NCBI RefSeq assembly: GCF_006716465.1
Contig: NZ_VFPB01000001.1
Location: 964,983-1,028,982, forward strand
Length of the DNA stretch: 64,000 nucleotides
Reading direction: 5' to 3'
Source of the DNA: Pseudoxanthomonas sp. 3HH-4
GTDB taxonomy: Bacteria > Pseudomonadota > Gammaproteobacteria > Xanthomonadales > Xanthomonadaceae
Made by a program: the position numbers and the translations under genes. Shown here one piece after another: positions 56,895 to 64,000 of the stretch. Position 1 is the stretch's first letter. Each line of letters starts with the position of its first letter. The notes below the pieces were generated by a model, which saw only the letters and a list, made by a program, of their open reading frames with translations, was not told the DNA's origin and searched no databases.

Positions 56895-56934
56895 GCCCCG
56901 TGCGCGTCCACACCGGACGCCGCGGGGCTTTTTC
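56895..56934 (+). terminator. Rho-independent terminator of pckG
   Basis: GCCCCG..CGCGTCC pairs with GGACGC..CGGGGC, followed by TTTTTCTT, 34 nt after the stop. Confidence 0.85.
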
Positions 56935-57079
56935 TTGCATCGGCTTTTCTTCTCCCCGCTCCACGGGGCGACGGGATCTGCGCACGGGGAGAGAGCAACG
57001 CGTTTCCGGCTGAACAATCGCTGGCAAAAAATGCCGCGCACCTCTAAACCCCTGCGTTCCTTGCTGCATCCCAGTCAGT

Positions 57080-57670
57080 ATGCTGAATGCCGTGATCGAA
57101 CCTTTCGCTGACAGCCTCTCCCCGGAGGCCACCGCCGCCCAGGACACCGCACTGGCCCGTTCGGCTGCGGGGGGCGACATGCGGGCTTTCGAAGCGCTGT
57201 ACCGCCGCCATGCGGGCCGTGTGCATGGCGTCATCCAGCGATTGGTGGGCGCGCAGGGCGTGCGGGCGGAAGACCTGACGCAGGAGGCGTTCGTACGGGC
57301 CTGGCAGGCGTTGCCGGCGTTCCGCTTCGAGAGCGCCTTCTCCACTTGGCTGCACCGCCTGGCGGTGACCACCGCGCTGATGGAGCTGCGCAGCCGCCGC
57401 AACGGTCCCCGCTTCGACGACGACGAGGACGCGCTGGACGACCTGGGCATGGCGGACAGCGCCGGCCATGGCACGGCGCTGTCGCTGGACCTGGAGCGCG
57501 CCGTCGCCACCCTGCCGCCGCGCGCGCGCGCCGTGCTGGTGCTGTACGACGTGGAAGGCTGGAAGCACGAGGAGATCGCCACCGAGCTGGGCATGGCGGT
57601 CGGAAGTTCAAAAGCACAGTTGCACCGCGCGCGGCACCTGCTGCGCGAGCGTTTAGGAGGACACGCATGA
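57080..57670 (+). CDS. ECF RNA polymerase sigma factor (RpoE-like)
   Basis: A 196-residue group IV sigma factor. Region 2 spans about 35-100 (FEALYRRHAGRVHGVIQRLV, EDLTQEAFVRAWQAL, FSTWLHRLAVTTALM) and region 4 about 135-185 (LPPRARAVLVLYDVEGWKHEEIATELGMAVGSSKAQLHRAR). Its stop overlaps the anti-sigma start by ATGA. The set sigma/anti-sigma/exported DUF4097 protein parallels the cassette at 32.9-35.4 kb. Confidence 0.92.
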   Translation: MLNAVIEPFADSLSPEATAAQDTALARSAAGGDMRAFEALYRRHAGRVHGVIQRLVGAQGVRAEDLTQEAFVRAWQALPAFRFESAFSTWLHRLAVTTALMELRSRRNGPRFDDDEDALDDLGMADSAGHGTALSLDLERAVATLPPRARAVLVLYDVEGWKHEEIATELGMAVGSSKAQLHRARHLLRERLGGHA

Positions 57671-58146
57671 CCCCCCATGATCCCGCCCCGCTTTCCGACG
57701 ACGTGCTGCGCTGGCAGTTGCGCGCGCTGCGGCAGGACACGCCGCCGTCGCGCGACTTGTGGCCGGACCTAGCTGCGCGCCTGGCCGTCACGCCGCAGCA
57801 GGCCATGGCACCGCCACGCCGCCGCGTGACGCCCTTCGCCCTGGCCGCCTCCGTGCTGCTCGCGGTCACCGTGACCTGGCAACTGCAGAAGGCGCCGGAA
57901 GGCGATGCGCTGATCCAGCGCGAAGCCGCCGCGCTGACCCGCGACTACACCGGTGCGCTGGCGCAACTGGACACGCAGGTGCAGACCGCACCCGAGATCG
58001 CCCCGGCGCTGCATGCGCTGGACGAAAGCGCCGCCCAGATCCGCCACGCCATCGCCACCGAACCCAACGCGCACTTCCTGTTGAACCAGCTGCGCCGCAC
58101 CTATGCACGACGCCTCGCGCTGACCCAGCGCGCGGCCATGACCTGA
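57667..58146 (+). CDS. Probable anti-sigma factor
   Basis: A 159-residue membrane protein: N-terminal cytoplasmic helices (about 1-55; LSDDVLRWQLRALRQDTPPSRDLWPDLAARL), one transmembrane helix (about 60-75; FALAASVLLAVTVTWQL) and a periplasmic helical part. It is coupled to the sigma gene by a 4-nt overlap. The N-terminal RDLWPDLAARL segment is also seen, in variant form (DSWAMLAARL), in the anti-sigma at 34.1-34.9 kb, suggesting a shared origin. Confidence 0.75.
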   Translation: MTPHDPAPLSDDVLRWQLRALRQDTPPSRDLWPDLAARLAVTPQQAMAPPRRRVTPFALAASVLLAVTVTWQLQKAPEGDALIQREAAALTRDYTGALAQLDTQVQTAPEIAPALHALDESAAQIRHAIATEPNAHFLLNQLRRTYARRLALTQRAAMT

Positions 58147-58156
58147 GGAGTTTTCC

Positions 58157-59056
58157 ATGCGTACGACCCTTGCTTTCTCGCTGCTGCTGGGCAGCGCACT
58201 GCTGGCGCCCGCGGCGCTGGCGCAGACCGCCATCAACGAAACACGGCCATTGGATGCGCGCGGCCGGGTGGACATCAGCAACCTCAAGGGCCGCATCGAA
58301 GTGCGCGGCTGGGAGCGCGACGAGGTGAAGATCACCGGCACGCTGGGCAAGGGCGTGGAGCGCCTGGAGGTGGACGGCGGCGGCCCGCACCTAAGCGTGG
58401 AAGTCCGCTACCCGAAGAACAGCGGCTGGGGTGGCAACCAGACCGGCCCGACCGAGCTGGTGCTGATGGTGCCGTTGCGCGCCGACCTGGACATCGAGTC
58501 CGTGGCGGCCGACGTCCACGTCACCGGCGTTGCATCAGGCGAACTTTCCATCAGCAGCGTGAGCGGCAGTGTGGCGGCCGCCGCCGCGCCGCAGAAAGCG
58601 GACATTGAAACCGTCAGTGGCAGCGCCCACCTGACCCTCAACAGCGCAGACGTGGACGTGCAGACCGTCAGCGGCAACATCGTGTTGCGCGGTCGCTTGA
58701 ACGGCGACATCAGCACCGAGACGGTATCCGGCCGTATCGAAGTCGCCGTCACCGGCGAACAGATCCGTGATCTCAACACGAGCACCGTCAGTGGCACGGC
58801 GCATGTCACCACGGCCCTGGCGCCCGGCGGCGAGATAAGCATGGAATCGGTCAGTGGCGACCTGCTGCTGCGCCTGCCGAAGGATGTGTCTGCGCAGGTC
58901 AGCGGCGAGAGCTTCAGCGGCGGCCTGAAGGCGACAGGCGTGGAGATCGAGAAGCGCCGCGGCCCGGGTTCCAGTTTCTCCACGCGCTACGGCAGCGGCA
59001 GTGCGCGCGTCACGGTGGAGACGTTCTCGGGTAGCGCGGAAGTCCGCGTGGAGTAA
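58157..59056 (+). CDS. DUF4097 beta-strand-repeat exported protein
   Basis: A 299-residue protein with a signal peptide (MRTTLAFSLLLGSALLAPAALA). The mature part is a regular beta-solenoid-like repeat with SVSGS/TVSG motifs spaced about 20 residues apart (SISSVSGSV, TVSGSAHL, TVSGNIVL, TVSGRIEV, TVSGTAHV, SVSGDLLL). This is the DUF4097/putative adhesin type. It starts 10 nt after the anti-sigma gene and likely is part of the envelope-sensing cassette. Confidence 0.85.
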   Translation: MRTTLAFSLLLGSALLAPAALAQTAINETRPLDARGRVDISNLKGRIEVRGWERDEVKITGTLGKGVERLEVDGGGPHLSVEVRYPKNSGWGGNQTGPTELVLMVPLRADLDIESVAADVHVTGVASGELSISSVSGSVAAAAAPQKADIETVSGSAHLTLNSADVDVQTVSGNIVLRGRLNGDISTETVSGRIEVAVTGEQIRDLNTSTVSGTAHVTTALAPGGEISMESVSGDLLLRLPKDVSAQVSGESFSGGLKATGVEIEKRRGPGSSFSTRYGSGSARVTVETFSGSAEVRVE

Positions 59057-59126
59057 GTCGGCCGCACGGGCGCGCGCCGCATCTCCCGTATCATCGGGGC
59101 GGGTTTCCGGTGATACAGAGGCAGGC

Positions 59127-60422
59127 ATGACGAGTGCGGCATTCCACGTCCAGCAGGCGCGACGCCACCTGGCAACCGGCAATGCCGCGCACGCGTTGTC
59201 CGCGGCCGGGCAGGGGCTGGAAGTACATCCGCATGACCCGGACTTGCAATGGGTGGCCGCGCTCAGCCTGGTGGCACTGCAGCAACCTGCCGCTGCAGCC
59301 CGCCAACTTGAAGCGCTGGTGCACGCCCAACCCGACCATGGCGATGCCTGGCTGAAGCTGGGAGCCTGCCTGAAACGGCTGGACGATCCGCTGGCCGCCG
59401 CAGCGGCGTTGCGGCGGGGCCTGGCGCTCATGCCGGAGGCGGCGCCAGCACGGCTGCAACTGGCTGAATGCCTGCTGCCGGGCGACCCGGATGCGGCGCT
59501 GGTGGAGTACTTCCGGGCCGTGACCACGGCGCAGGCACAGGGGCGATGGCTGAATGATGCGACCACCGCGCCGGAGCTGCGGGAGCGGGTGAAGACTGCC
59601 ATGCGGCTGATCGATGAAGGCCGGCACCGCCTGTTCTTCTCGGCCATTGCGCCTCTGCAGCAACAGCACGGCGCACAGGCGCTGTCGCGGGTCACGCGCG
59701 CGCTGGAGGCCTATCTGGGCATCGCACCGGGCGGCAGCCCGGACCCGCGCCAACGCCCCACGTTCCTGTACATCCCCGACCTGCAGCCCGAGCCGTACTT
59801 CGAGCGCGCATTGTTCCCGTGGTACGAAGCGCTGGAGCAGGCAACGGATGCGATCCGTGCCGAACTGCAGCGGGTGTTGCAGGCGCGTGACGGATTGCAG
59901 CCCTTCCTCGATTTCAGTGGCCCTGCGCGCAAGGACGATTTCCTGGCGAGTCGGCAGGACATCGACGCGGCCGCGTGGGATGCGTACTTCTTCCATCGCC
60001 ATGGGCAGGCCTACCCCGAACACCTGGCTGCGTGTCCCGCCACCGCCCGGGCGCTGGCGCAGGTGCCGCTGACGCGCATCGACGCGCACGCGCCAGAGGT
60101 GCTGTTCTCACTGTTGTCACCGGGGACCCTTATCAAGTCACACCATGGGGTGACCAACAGCCGCGTGGTCACCCACCTGCCGCTGATCGTGCCTGTGGAC
60201 TGCGCGCTGGAGGTGGGCGGGGTGCAACACGACTGGCAGGAAGGACGCTGCGTGACCTTCGACGACTCCTACCTGCACCAGGCCTGGAACCACAGCAGCC
60301 AATTGCGCGTGGTGATGATCCTGGACACCTGGCATCCGCGCCTCAGGCCCGAGGAAACCCAAGCGCTGAAACAGCTGGTGGAGGTCATAGGCGGATTCAA
60401 CAGGCAGGCGGGCCTGAACTGA
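59127..60422 (+). CDS. TPR protein with aspartyl/asparaginyl beta-hydroxylase domain
   Basis: A 431-residue cytoplasmic protein. TPR-like helical repeats occupy about 1-130 (HALSAAGQGLEVHPHDPDLQWVAA). A 2-oxoglutarate/Fe(II) dioxygenase domain of the AspH type follows (about 200-430), with SHHGVTNSRVVTHL, FDDSYLHQAWNHS and a final Arg-containing RVVMILD strand giving the His/Arg ligands. The family hydroxylates Asp/Asn in proteins or peptides. It is convergent with a second dioxygenase gene 8 nt away. The ATG at 59127 is the first that excludes the upstream DUF4097 gene. Confidence 0.82.
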   Translation: MTSAAFHVQQARRHLATGNAAHALSAAGQGLEVHPHDPDLQWVAALSLVALQQPAAAARQLEALVHAQPDHGDAWLKLGACLKRLDDPLAAAAALRRGLALMPEAAPARLQLAECLLPGDPDAALVEYFRAVTTAQAQGRWLNDATTAPELRERVKTAMRLIDEGRHRLFFSAIAPLQQQHGAQALSRVTRALEAYLGIAPGGSPDPRQRPTFLYIPDLQPEPYFERALFPWYEALEQATDAIRAELQRVLQARDGLQPFLDFSGPARKDDFLASRQDIDAAAWDAYFFHRHGQAYPEHLAACPATARALAQVPLTRIDAHAPEVLFSLLSPGTLIKSHHGVTNSRVVTHLPLIVPVDCALEVGGVQHDWQEGRCVTFDDSYLHQAWNHSSQLRVVMILDTWHPRLRPEETQALKQLVEVIGGFNRQAGLN

Positions 60423-60430
60423 TCGCTGCC

Positions 60431-61024
60431 TTACTCGTGCGTGTGCTCGGGACTGCCCGGCTTGTCGAACAGCAGGTAGGTCGAAAGGATGTACTTGTCG
60501 TTCGAAACCGGTGCGTTGCCCACGTGCTGGAACATCCAGTACGGCGGGAACACCAGTAGCCGCCCCGCGCGTGGCTGCACGTCGACCTCCAGGTCCATGA
60601 AGCGGGTGCTGCCGCCTTCCTGCACGTCGTTGAGGTACCACAGGAACACCATGTAGCGCCCCGCGACCTCGTCGACAGAATCGAAATGCGGCTGGAAGCC
60701 TTCGCCTGCATTGGCGCGGTACTTCTTCATCGTCAGGCGGTCGATGCGCGGGCGCAGCGGCACGGGCAGGGTCAGCGACAGGTCTGCGTTGTAGCGTGCC
60801 AGCGCTTCTTCGATGCGGGTCATGAAGAACCCCACGAAGGCGGGATCGGCCAGGCGGGTGAGATTCAATTCAGTCCAGCGGCTGTCGTCCAACGCCGGCC
60901 GGTAGCCACGCCCGTTGGGCGCCTGGAATTGCGCCGAAGACTCGAAGCCGTCGATCAGCTGCTGGCAGAACGCCGCCGGCAGTGCGTCGTCGTAGATGCG
61001 GATGTAGTCGGCCAGCGCTTTCAT
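60431..61024 (-). CDS. 2-oxoglutarate/Fe(II) dioxygenase, prolyl 4-hydroxylase-like
   Basis: A 197-residue cytoplasmic enzyme with the P4H fold: iron ligands in FQPHFDSVDE (HxD, near residue 115) and FQHVGNAPVSNDKYILSTYL (His and the 2-oxoglutarate-binding Lys, near 165-178). The segment NDVQEGGSTRF is conserved in the family. It hydroxylates Pro or another side chain; the substrate is unknown. It is 4 nt downstream of the TPR-sulfotransferase gene, so the two are probably coupled. Confidence 0.85.
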   Translation of the reverse strand: MKALADYIRIYDDALPAAFCQQLIDGFESSAQFQAPNGRGYRPALDDSRWTELNLTRLADPAFVGFFMTRIEEALARYNADLSLTLPVPLRPRIDRLTMKKYRANAGEGFQPHFDSVDEVAGRYMVFLWYLNDVQEGGSTRFMDLEVDVQPRAGRLLVFPPYWMFQHVGNAPVSNDKYILSTYLLFDKPGSPEHTHE

Positions 61025-61028
61025 GGGG

Positions 61029-62858
61029 TCATCGTACGGTGAGGTCGTAGCCCCAGTGGTCTGCCACGGGTTGCAGGATGGGCAGCGCGGGGAGCAGCCA
61101 GCGCGAATATGGCTGCCAGCGGCCGACGGCACGCGCGTTCACAGGCTCGACCACCTGCGAATAGCTGGGCGTGCTGATGTAACCTTTGCGCGCGGCATGC
61201 TGGCTGAACTGCGCGAGGAAGTCGCGGTCCTGGATACCCAGGAAGCTGCCGATGCGTTCCACCTGTGCGGGGAAATCGCCGACGGTGTCCTCGTAGCGCA
61301 GCACCAGCGTGTCGGGCGCCAGCAATGCCTGGTGATGGATCCAGAACTTCATCGCATTGACGTAGCTTTTCGCCAGCCGCTCAAGGCTGGAGCACAACAC
61401 CATGAAGGCGGGCGACCTGAAATTCTGCATGTAGCAGCTGAGCAGCACGTCGCAGGGGTGTCGCAGCGCCAGGATGATCTTCGCATTGGGGAACAGGCGC
61501 AGGATCATCGGCAGGCGGAGCATGTTGAGCGGGTTCTTGTCGACCAACTGCTCCCCGGGCTGGAGCGTGATGACCTTGGCTACTTCGGACCAGTACACGG
61601 CGCGCAGCTCGTCGGCGGCCGTGCCATCAAGCATGTCCAGGGCATGCGGATACTCGAAGCCGCGCGCTTCCATCCGTTCGATGCAGCGCTGCAGCGTGGC
61701 GCGTTCGTCCATCGAGGCGTAATGCGGGTGGGCGTCCAGCATCTGTTCCAGCATGGTGGTGCCGGAGCGGGGAAAGCCGACGATGAAGACGGGGGAATCA
61801 GCCGCTGACGGCGCGCGGGGGTCGTGGCGGAACGCGCCTTCGTCCGTAGTCAACCATTTGCCTGAGACCTTCAGCGGCTCGGCGTCGGAATGGGCGATTT
61901 CGGGCACGACATCGGCGGCCAGCTGGAAGTGGATGGCATGCGCGTGTTCGAGGTGCGACATCGCCGTTGCCGGGTCTTTCTGCTTGTCGGCGATGTTGGC
62001 GAGAGTGAAGTGTGCGTTGGCTTCCGCCTGCACGTGGGGTCGCAGCGCGATGATCGATTCCGCCGCAGCGCGTGCCTTGGCATGGTCCTTGTCGCGCATG
62101 GCCAGTGAGGCTTCCAGATGCAGCAGGTCGATCTGCTCCTGGCGTCCTGCCGTAGCGGCCTGCGCGCGCGCCTGATCCATCAGTGCGCGGGCCTGGGGGA
62201 TCTGGTTGGTGCGCTCGTTGAGCTGCGCGAGGCGGATGATGCCCGACAGCGACTGCCGCATGCCCGGGGCCATCAGCAGGGATTCGGCTTCGCTGGTGCG
62301 GCCGACCTGCATCAACGCGGTCGCGAGTTCTTCGCGCAGGTGGTCGGGCAGGCCGCGCCATTGTTCGGGGGGCGGGATTAGCGCGGCGGCACGTTGGGCA
62401 TCACCGCATTCGAAGCAGGCGAGAGAGGCATAGATGTGCGCTTCGGCGAGGCCGGGGTGCAGGTCGACGGCATCGAGGAAGCGATGCCGCGCATCGGCGA
62501 TGCGACCCATGTCCAAGAGCAGCAGCCCATAGTCGACCAGGAAGCCGGTGTTGCGGGGATCACGTTCGAGCGCATGCCGGTAGGCAGCCTCGGCTTCGGC
62601 GTATTCGCCCAGGCGTCGCAGTACCAGCCCGAGGTTCGCCCAGTACGCCGGAATCTCCGGGCGGCCCTGGGCCAACTGCCGGTACACAGGCGCGGCGTCC
62701 TGGTCACGCCCGAGGTTCTGCAGGCTCATCGCCCACAGCGTGGCGAGGCTCTCGTCCCCGGGCACGCGCGCCAGGGCCTGCTGGCAGAACTGCGCGGCGT
62801 CCTGGAAACGGCCGTTCTGGAACAGCGCGACGGCTTGCTGGATGAGCGGTTGATTCAT
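61029..62858 (-). CDS. TPR-repeat sulfotransferase
   Basis: A 609-residue protein. The N-terminal half (about 1-300) is built of TPR repeats (AVALFQNGRFQDAAQFCQQALARVP, AYWANLGLVLRRLGEYAEAEAAYRHAL). The C-terminal half is a sulfotransferase domain with the PAPS 5'-phosphosulfate loop FIVGFPRSGTTMLEQML near residue 360 and the 3'-phosphate site LRHPCDVLLSCYMQ near 480. It should sulfate a peptide or protein held by the TPR part. It is in one transcript with the prolyl hydroxylase-like gene. Confidence 0.88.
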   Translation of the reverse strand: MNQPLIQQAVALFQNGRFQDAAQFCQQALARVPGDESLATLWAMSLQNLGRDQDAAPVYRQLAQGRPEIPAYWANLGLVLRRLGEYAEAEAAYRHALERDPRNTGFLVDYGLLLLDMGRIADARHRFLDAVDLHPGLAEAHIYASLACFECGDAQRAAALIPPPEQWRGLPDHLREELATALMQVGRTSEAESLLMAPGMRQSLSGIIRLAQLNERTNQIPQARALMDQARAQAATAGRQEQIDLLHLEASLAMRDKDHAKARAAAESIIALRPHVQAEANAHFTLANIADKQKDPATAMSHLEHAHAIHFQLAADVVPEIAHSDAEPLKVSGKWLTTDEGAFRHDPRAPSAADSPVFIVGFPRSGTTMLEQMLDAHPHYASMDERATLQRCIERMEARGFEYPHALDMLDGTAADELRAVYWSEVAKVITLQPGEQLVDKNPLNMLRLPMILRLFPNAKIILALRHPCDVLLSCYMQNFRSPAFMVLCSSLERLAKSYVNAMKFWIHHQALLAPDTLVLRYEDTVGDFPAQVERIGSFLGIQDRDFLAQFSQHAARKGYISTPSYSQVVEPVNARAVGRWQPYSRWLLPALPILQPVADHWGYDLTVR

Positions 62859-62877
62859 GGTCGGATTCTAGCGTGGC

Positions 62878-62911
62878 AACAAAAAGGCCGCGCGGCTTGC
62901 GCCGCGCGGCC
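62878..62911 (-). terminator. Rho-independent terminator of the TonB-dependent receptor gene
   Basis: Minus strand: GGCCGCGCGGC, loop GCAA, GCCGCGCGGCC, then TTTTTGTT. It has a perfect 11-bp stem, 27 nt after the receptor stop. Confidence 0.88.
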
Positions 62912-62937
62912 AGGGTGCAACGTTTACCGCGTGCTGC

Positions 62938-64000
62938 TTAGAAGTTCATCGTGTAGCGAGCCCACAGGTAACGGCCGACCGTATCAAAGGTCTGCACGTC
63001 CGTGTTGGAGTTGAGCACGTTGTTCTGGAACATGGTCTGCGGCTGCTTGTCGAACGCGTTGTCCAGGCCCACCTCGATCTTCGAGTTGAACCACGGCAGC
63101 GAGTACGCGGCGCTGAAGCTGTGCACCAGGTAGTCGTCGAAGCGGCGTGCATAGCAGTACTCGGGAGCGAACTGCGGGTTGCAGCCGGCATCCGCGCTGA
63201 CGCTCTGACGCAGGTCGTTGCTGCCGATGTCGAAGCCGCTGACATAACGGGCGCGCCAGCTCAGGCCCAGGTCGCCCTTGTTCCAGTTGACGAACAGGCG
63301 GCCGCGGGTACGGGCGTACATGCCGTACGAGCTGTTGTACGTGCCGGCGATGTGCTTGACGGCATCGTCTTCGCTGAGGGGGTTGGTGTCGTTGTCGTAG
63401 CGGTCGATGTACGTAGCGTCCAGACCGAACAGCCAGCTGCCCCACGCGGTGTCGGGGAGACGGTAACGCACGGCCAGATCCCAGCCGTTGGTGTCCAGGC
63501 GGCCCAGGTTGACGATCGGCTCGCGGATGAAGTCCACTTGGCCGTCGGCACGACGGTTGATGAATTCGCAGAACGGGTGGCTGTCATCGGCGTAGCAGGT
63601 GTCGACCACGATCTGTGCGTCGGCGCGGGTGATCGTGTCGTTCAGGTACAGGCGCCAGTAGTCGAGGCTGACCGACAGGCCGGGGGCCCACTGCGGGTCA
63701 TAGACCACGCCGTAGGAGAACGACTTGCCTTCTTCCGGCTGCAGGTCGAAGCCTGCGGCGACGGCACCCGACCATACGCCGTTGGACTGGCTGGTCGGCG
63801 CCGGGCCGATGCCGGTCGTCGGGATGTTGGTGGCGCCTGCGCCCGCACCGCACGCGTTCTCGTGGTCACGCGGTGCGCCGGTGGCGCCATAGCCTTCGCA
63901 CTTGTCGTTCAGCTGCGGAGCATTGCCCTGCGGGCCGTCGTACAGGTTGCCGATGGTCGGGGCGCGGAAGACTTCCGCCACCGTGCCGCGGAACAGCAGG
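62938..64000 (-). CDS. TonB-dependent receptor, C-terminal part (cut by window end)
   Basis: The last 353 or so residues of an outer-membrane receptor; the start lies beyond the window. The frame continues without a stop to base 64000 (LLFRGTVAEVFRAPTIGNLY at the edge). Barrel strands alternate with long loops carrying Cys pairs (DKCEGYG..ENACG, DTCYADDSHPFCEF, GCNPQFAPEYCYARR), a feature of large xanthomonad receptors for sugars or peptides. It ends in the outer-membrane terminal signature YLWARYTMNF. Its own terminator separates it from the sulfotransferase gene. Confidence 0.9.
   Translation of the reverse strand, partial: LLFRGTVAEVFRAPTIGNLYDGPQGNAPQLNDKCEGYGATGAPRDHENACGAGAGATNIPTTGIGPAPTSQSNGVWSGAVAAGFDLQPEEGKSFSYGVVYDPQWAPGLSVSLDYWRLYLNDTITRADAQIVVDTCYADDSHPFCEFINRRADGQVDFIREPIVNLGRLDTNGWDLAVRYRLPDTAWGSWLFGLDATYIDRYDNDTNPLSEDDAVKHIAGTYNSSYGMYARTRGRLFVNWNKGDLGLSWRARYVSGFDIGSNDLRQSVSADAGCNPQFAPEYCYARRFDDYLVHSFSAAYSLPWFNSKIEVGLDNAFDKQPQTMFQNNVLNSNTDVQTFDTVGRYLWARYTMNF

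Overview
The window is high-GC DNA from a gammaproteobacterium of the Xanthomonadaceae (Xanthomonas, Stenotrophomonas, Pseudoxanthomonas or Lysobacter group). This rests on gene content: a cellobionate phosphorylase operon, a GTP-type PEP carboxykinase, a Lys/Ala-rich histone-like protein, many TonB-dependent receptors, a TMEM165-type Mn exporter behind a yybP-ykoY leader, and dispersed GC-rich inverted repeats of a kind common in this family. The genus cannot be fixed by eye. It looks like ordinary chromosome. I see no rRNA, tRNA, CRISPR, prophage or insertion sequence.

Layout. 0-17 kb: the methionine/SAM cycle genes metF, ahcY and metK, each behind the same promoter-embedded element (ahcY also has an SAH riboswitch), interleaved with a cellobionate transporter-phosphorylase-gluconokinase operon, ppc, uup, a thioesterase and a lipid acyltransferase/phosphoesterase pair. 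17-28 kb: a membrane hydrolase, a methyltransferase and dusB, a Fur-box siderophore receptor with its PepSY partner, ribokinase with a nucleoside transporter, and the riboswitch-controlled Mn exporter. 28.5-33 kb: a Fur-box heme uptake operon (hemP, receptor, HemS-like protein, DUF6607). 33-35.5 kb: an ECF sigma/anti-sigma/PDZ cassette. 35.5-39 kb: stomatin/NfeD, then gcvT and gcvH. 39.1-40.2 kb: a gene-poor kilobase with A/T tracts, a 13-bp hairpin and a possible small RNA, ahead of the histone H1-like gene.

40.7-55 kb holds accessory metabolism: a serine hydrolase, a GMC oxidoreductase, an ATP/ADP-translocase-like carrier, and a TetR-controlled alpha/beta hydrolase-fadE operon. A DUF2145/XRE neighbourhood then leads into a 294-bp array of 21-bp repeats just upstream of pckG. 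57-59 kb: a second ECF sigma/anti-sigma/DUF4097 cassette. 59-64 kb: a group made of a TPR-aspartyl hydroxylase, a prolyl-hydroxylase-like dioxygenase, a TPR-sulfotransferase and a TonB-dependent receptor cut by the window end.

Themes are SAM recycling with layered control, iron and manganese homeostasis, uptake of oxidised cellulose fragments and nucleosides, and anaplerotic/gluconeogenic C3-C4 exchange (ppc, pckG). The least explained parts are the 21-bp array, the possible RNA near 39.9 kb, and the dioxygenase/sulfotransferase/receptor cluster. Coordinates of starts reflect my choice among in-frame candidates and are explained per gene.
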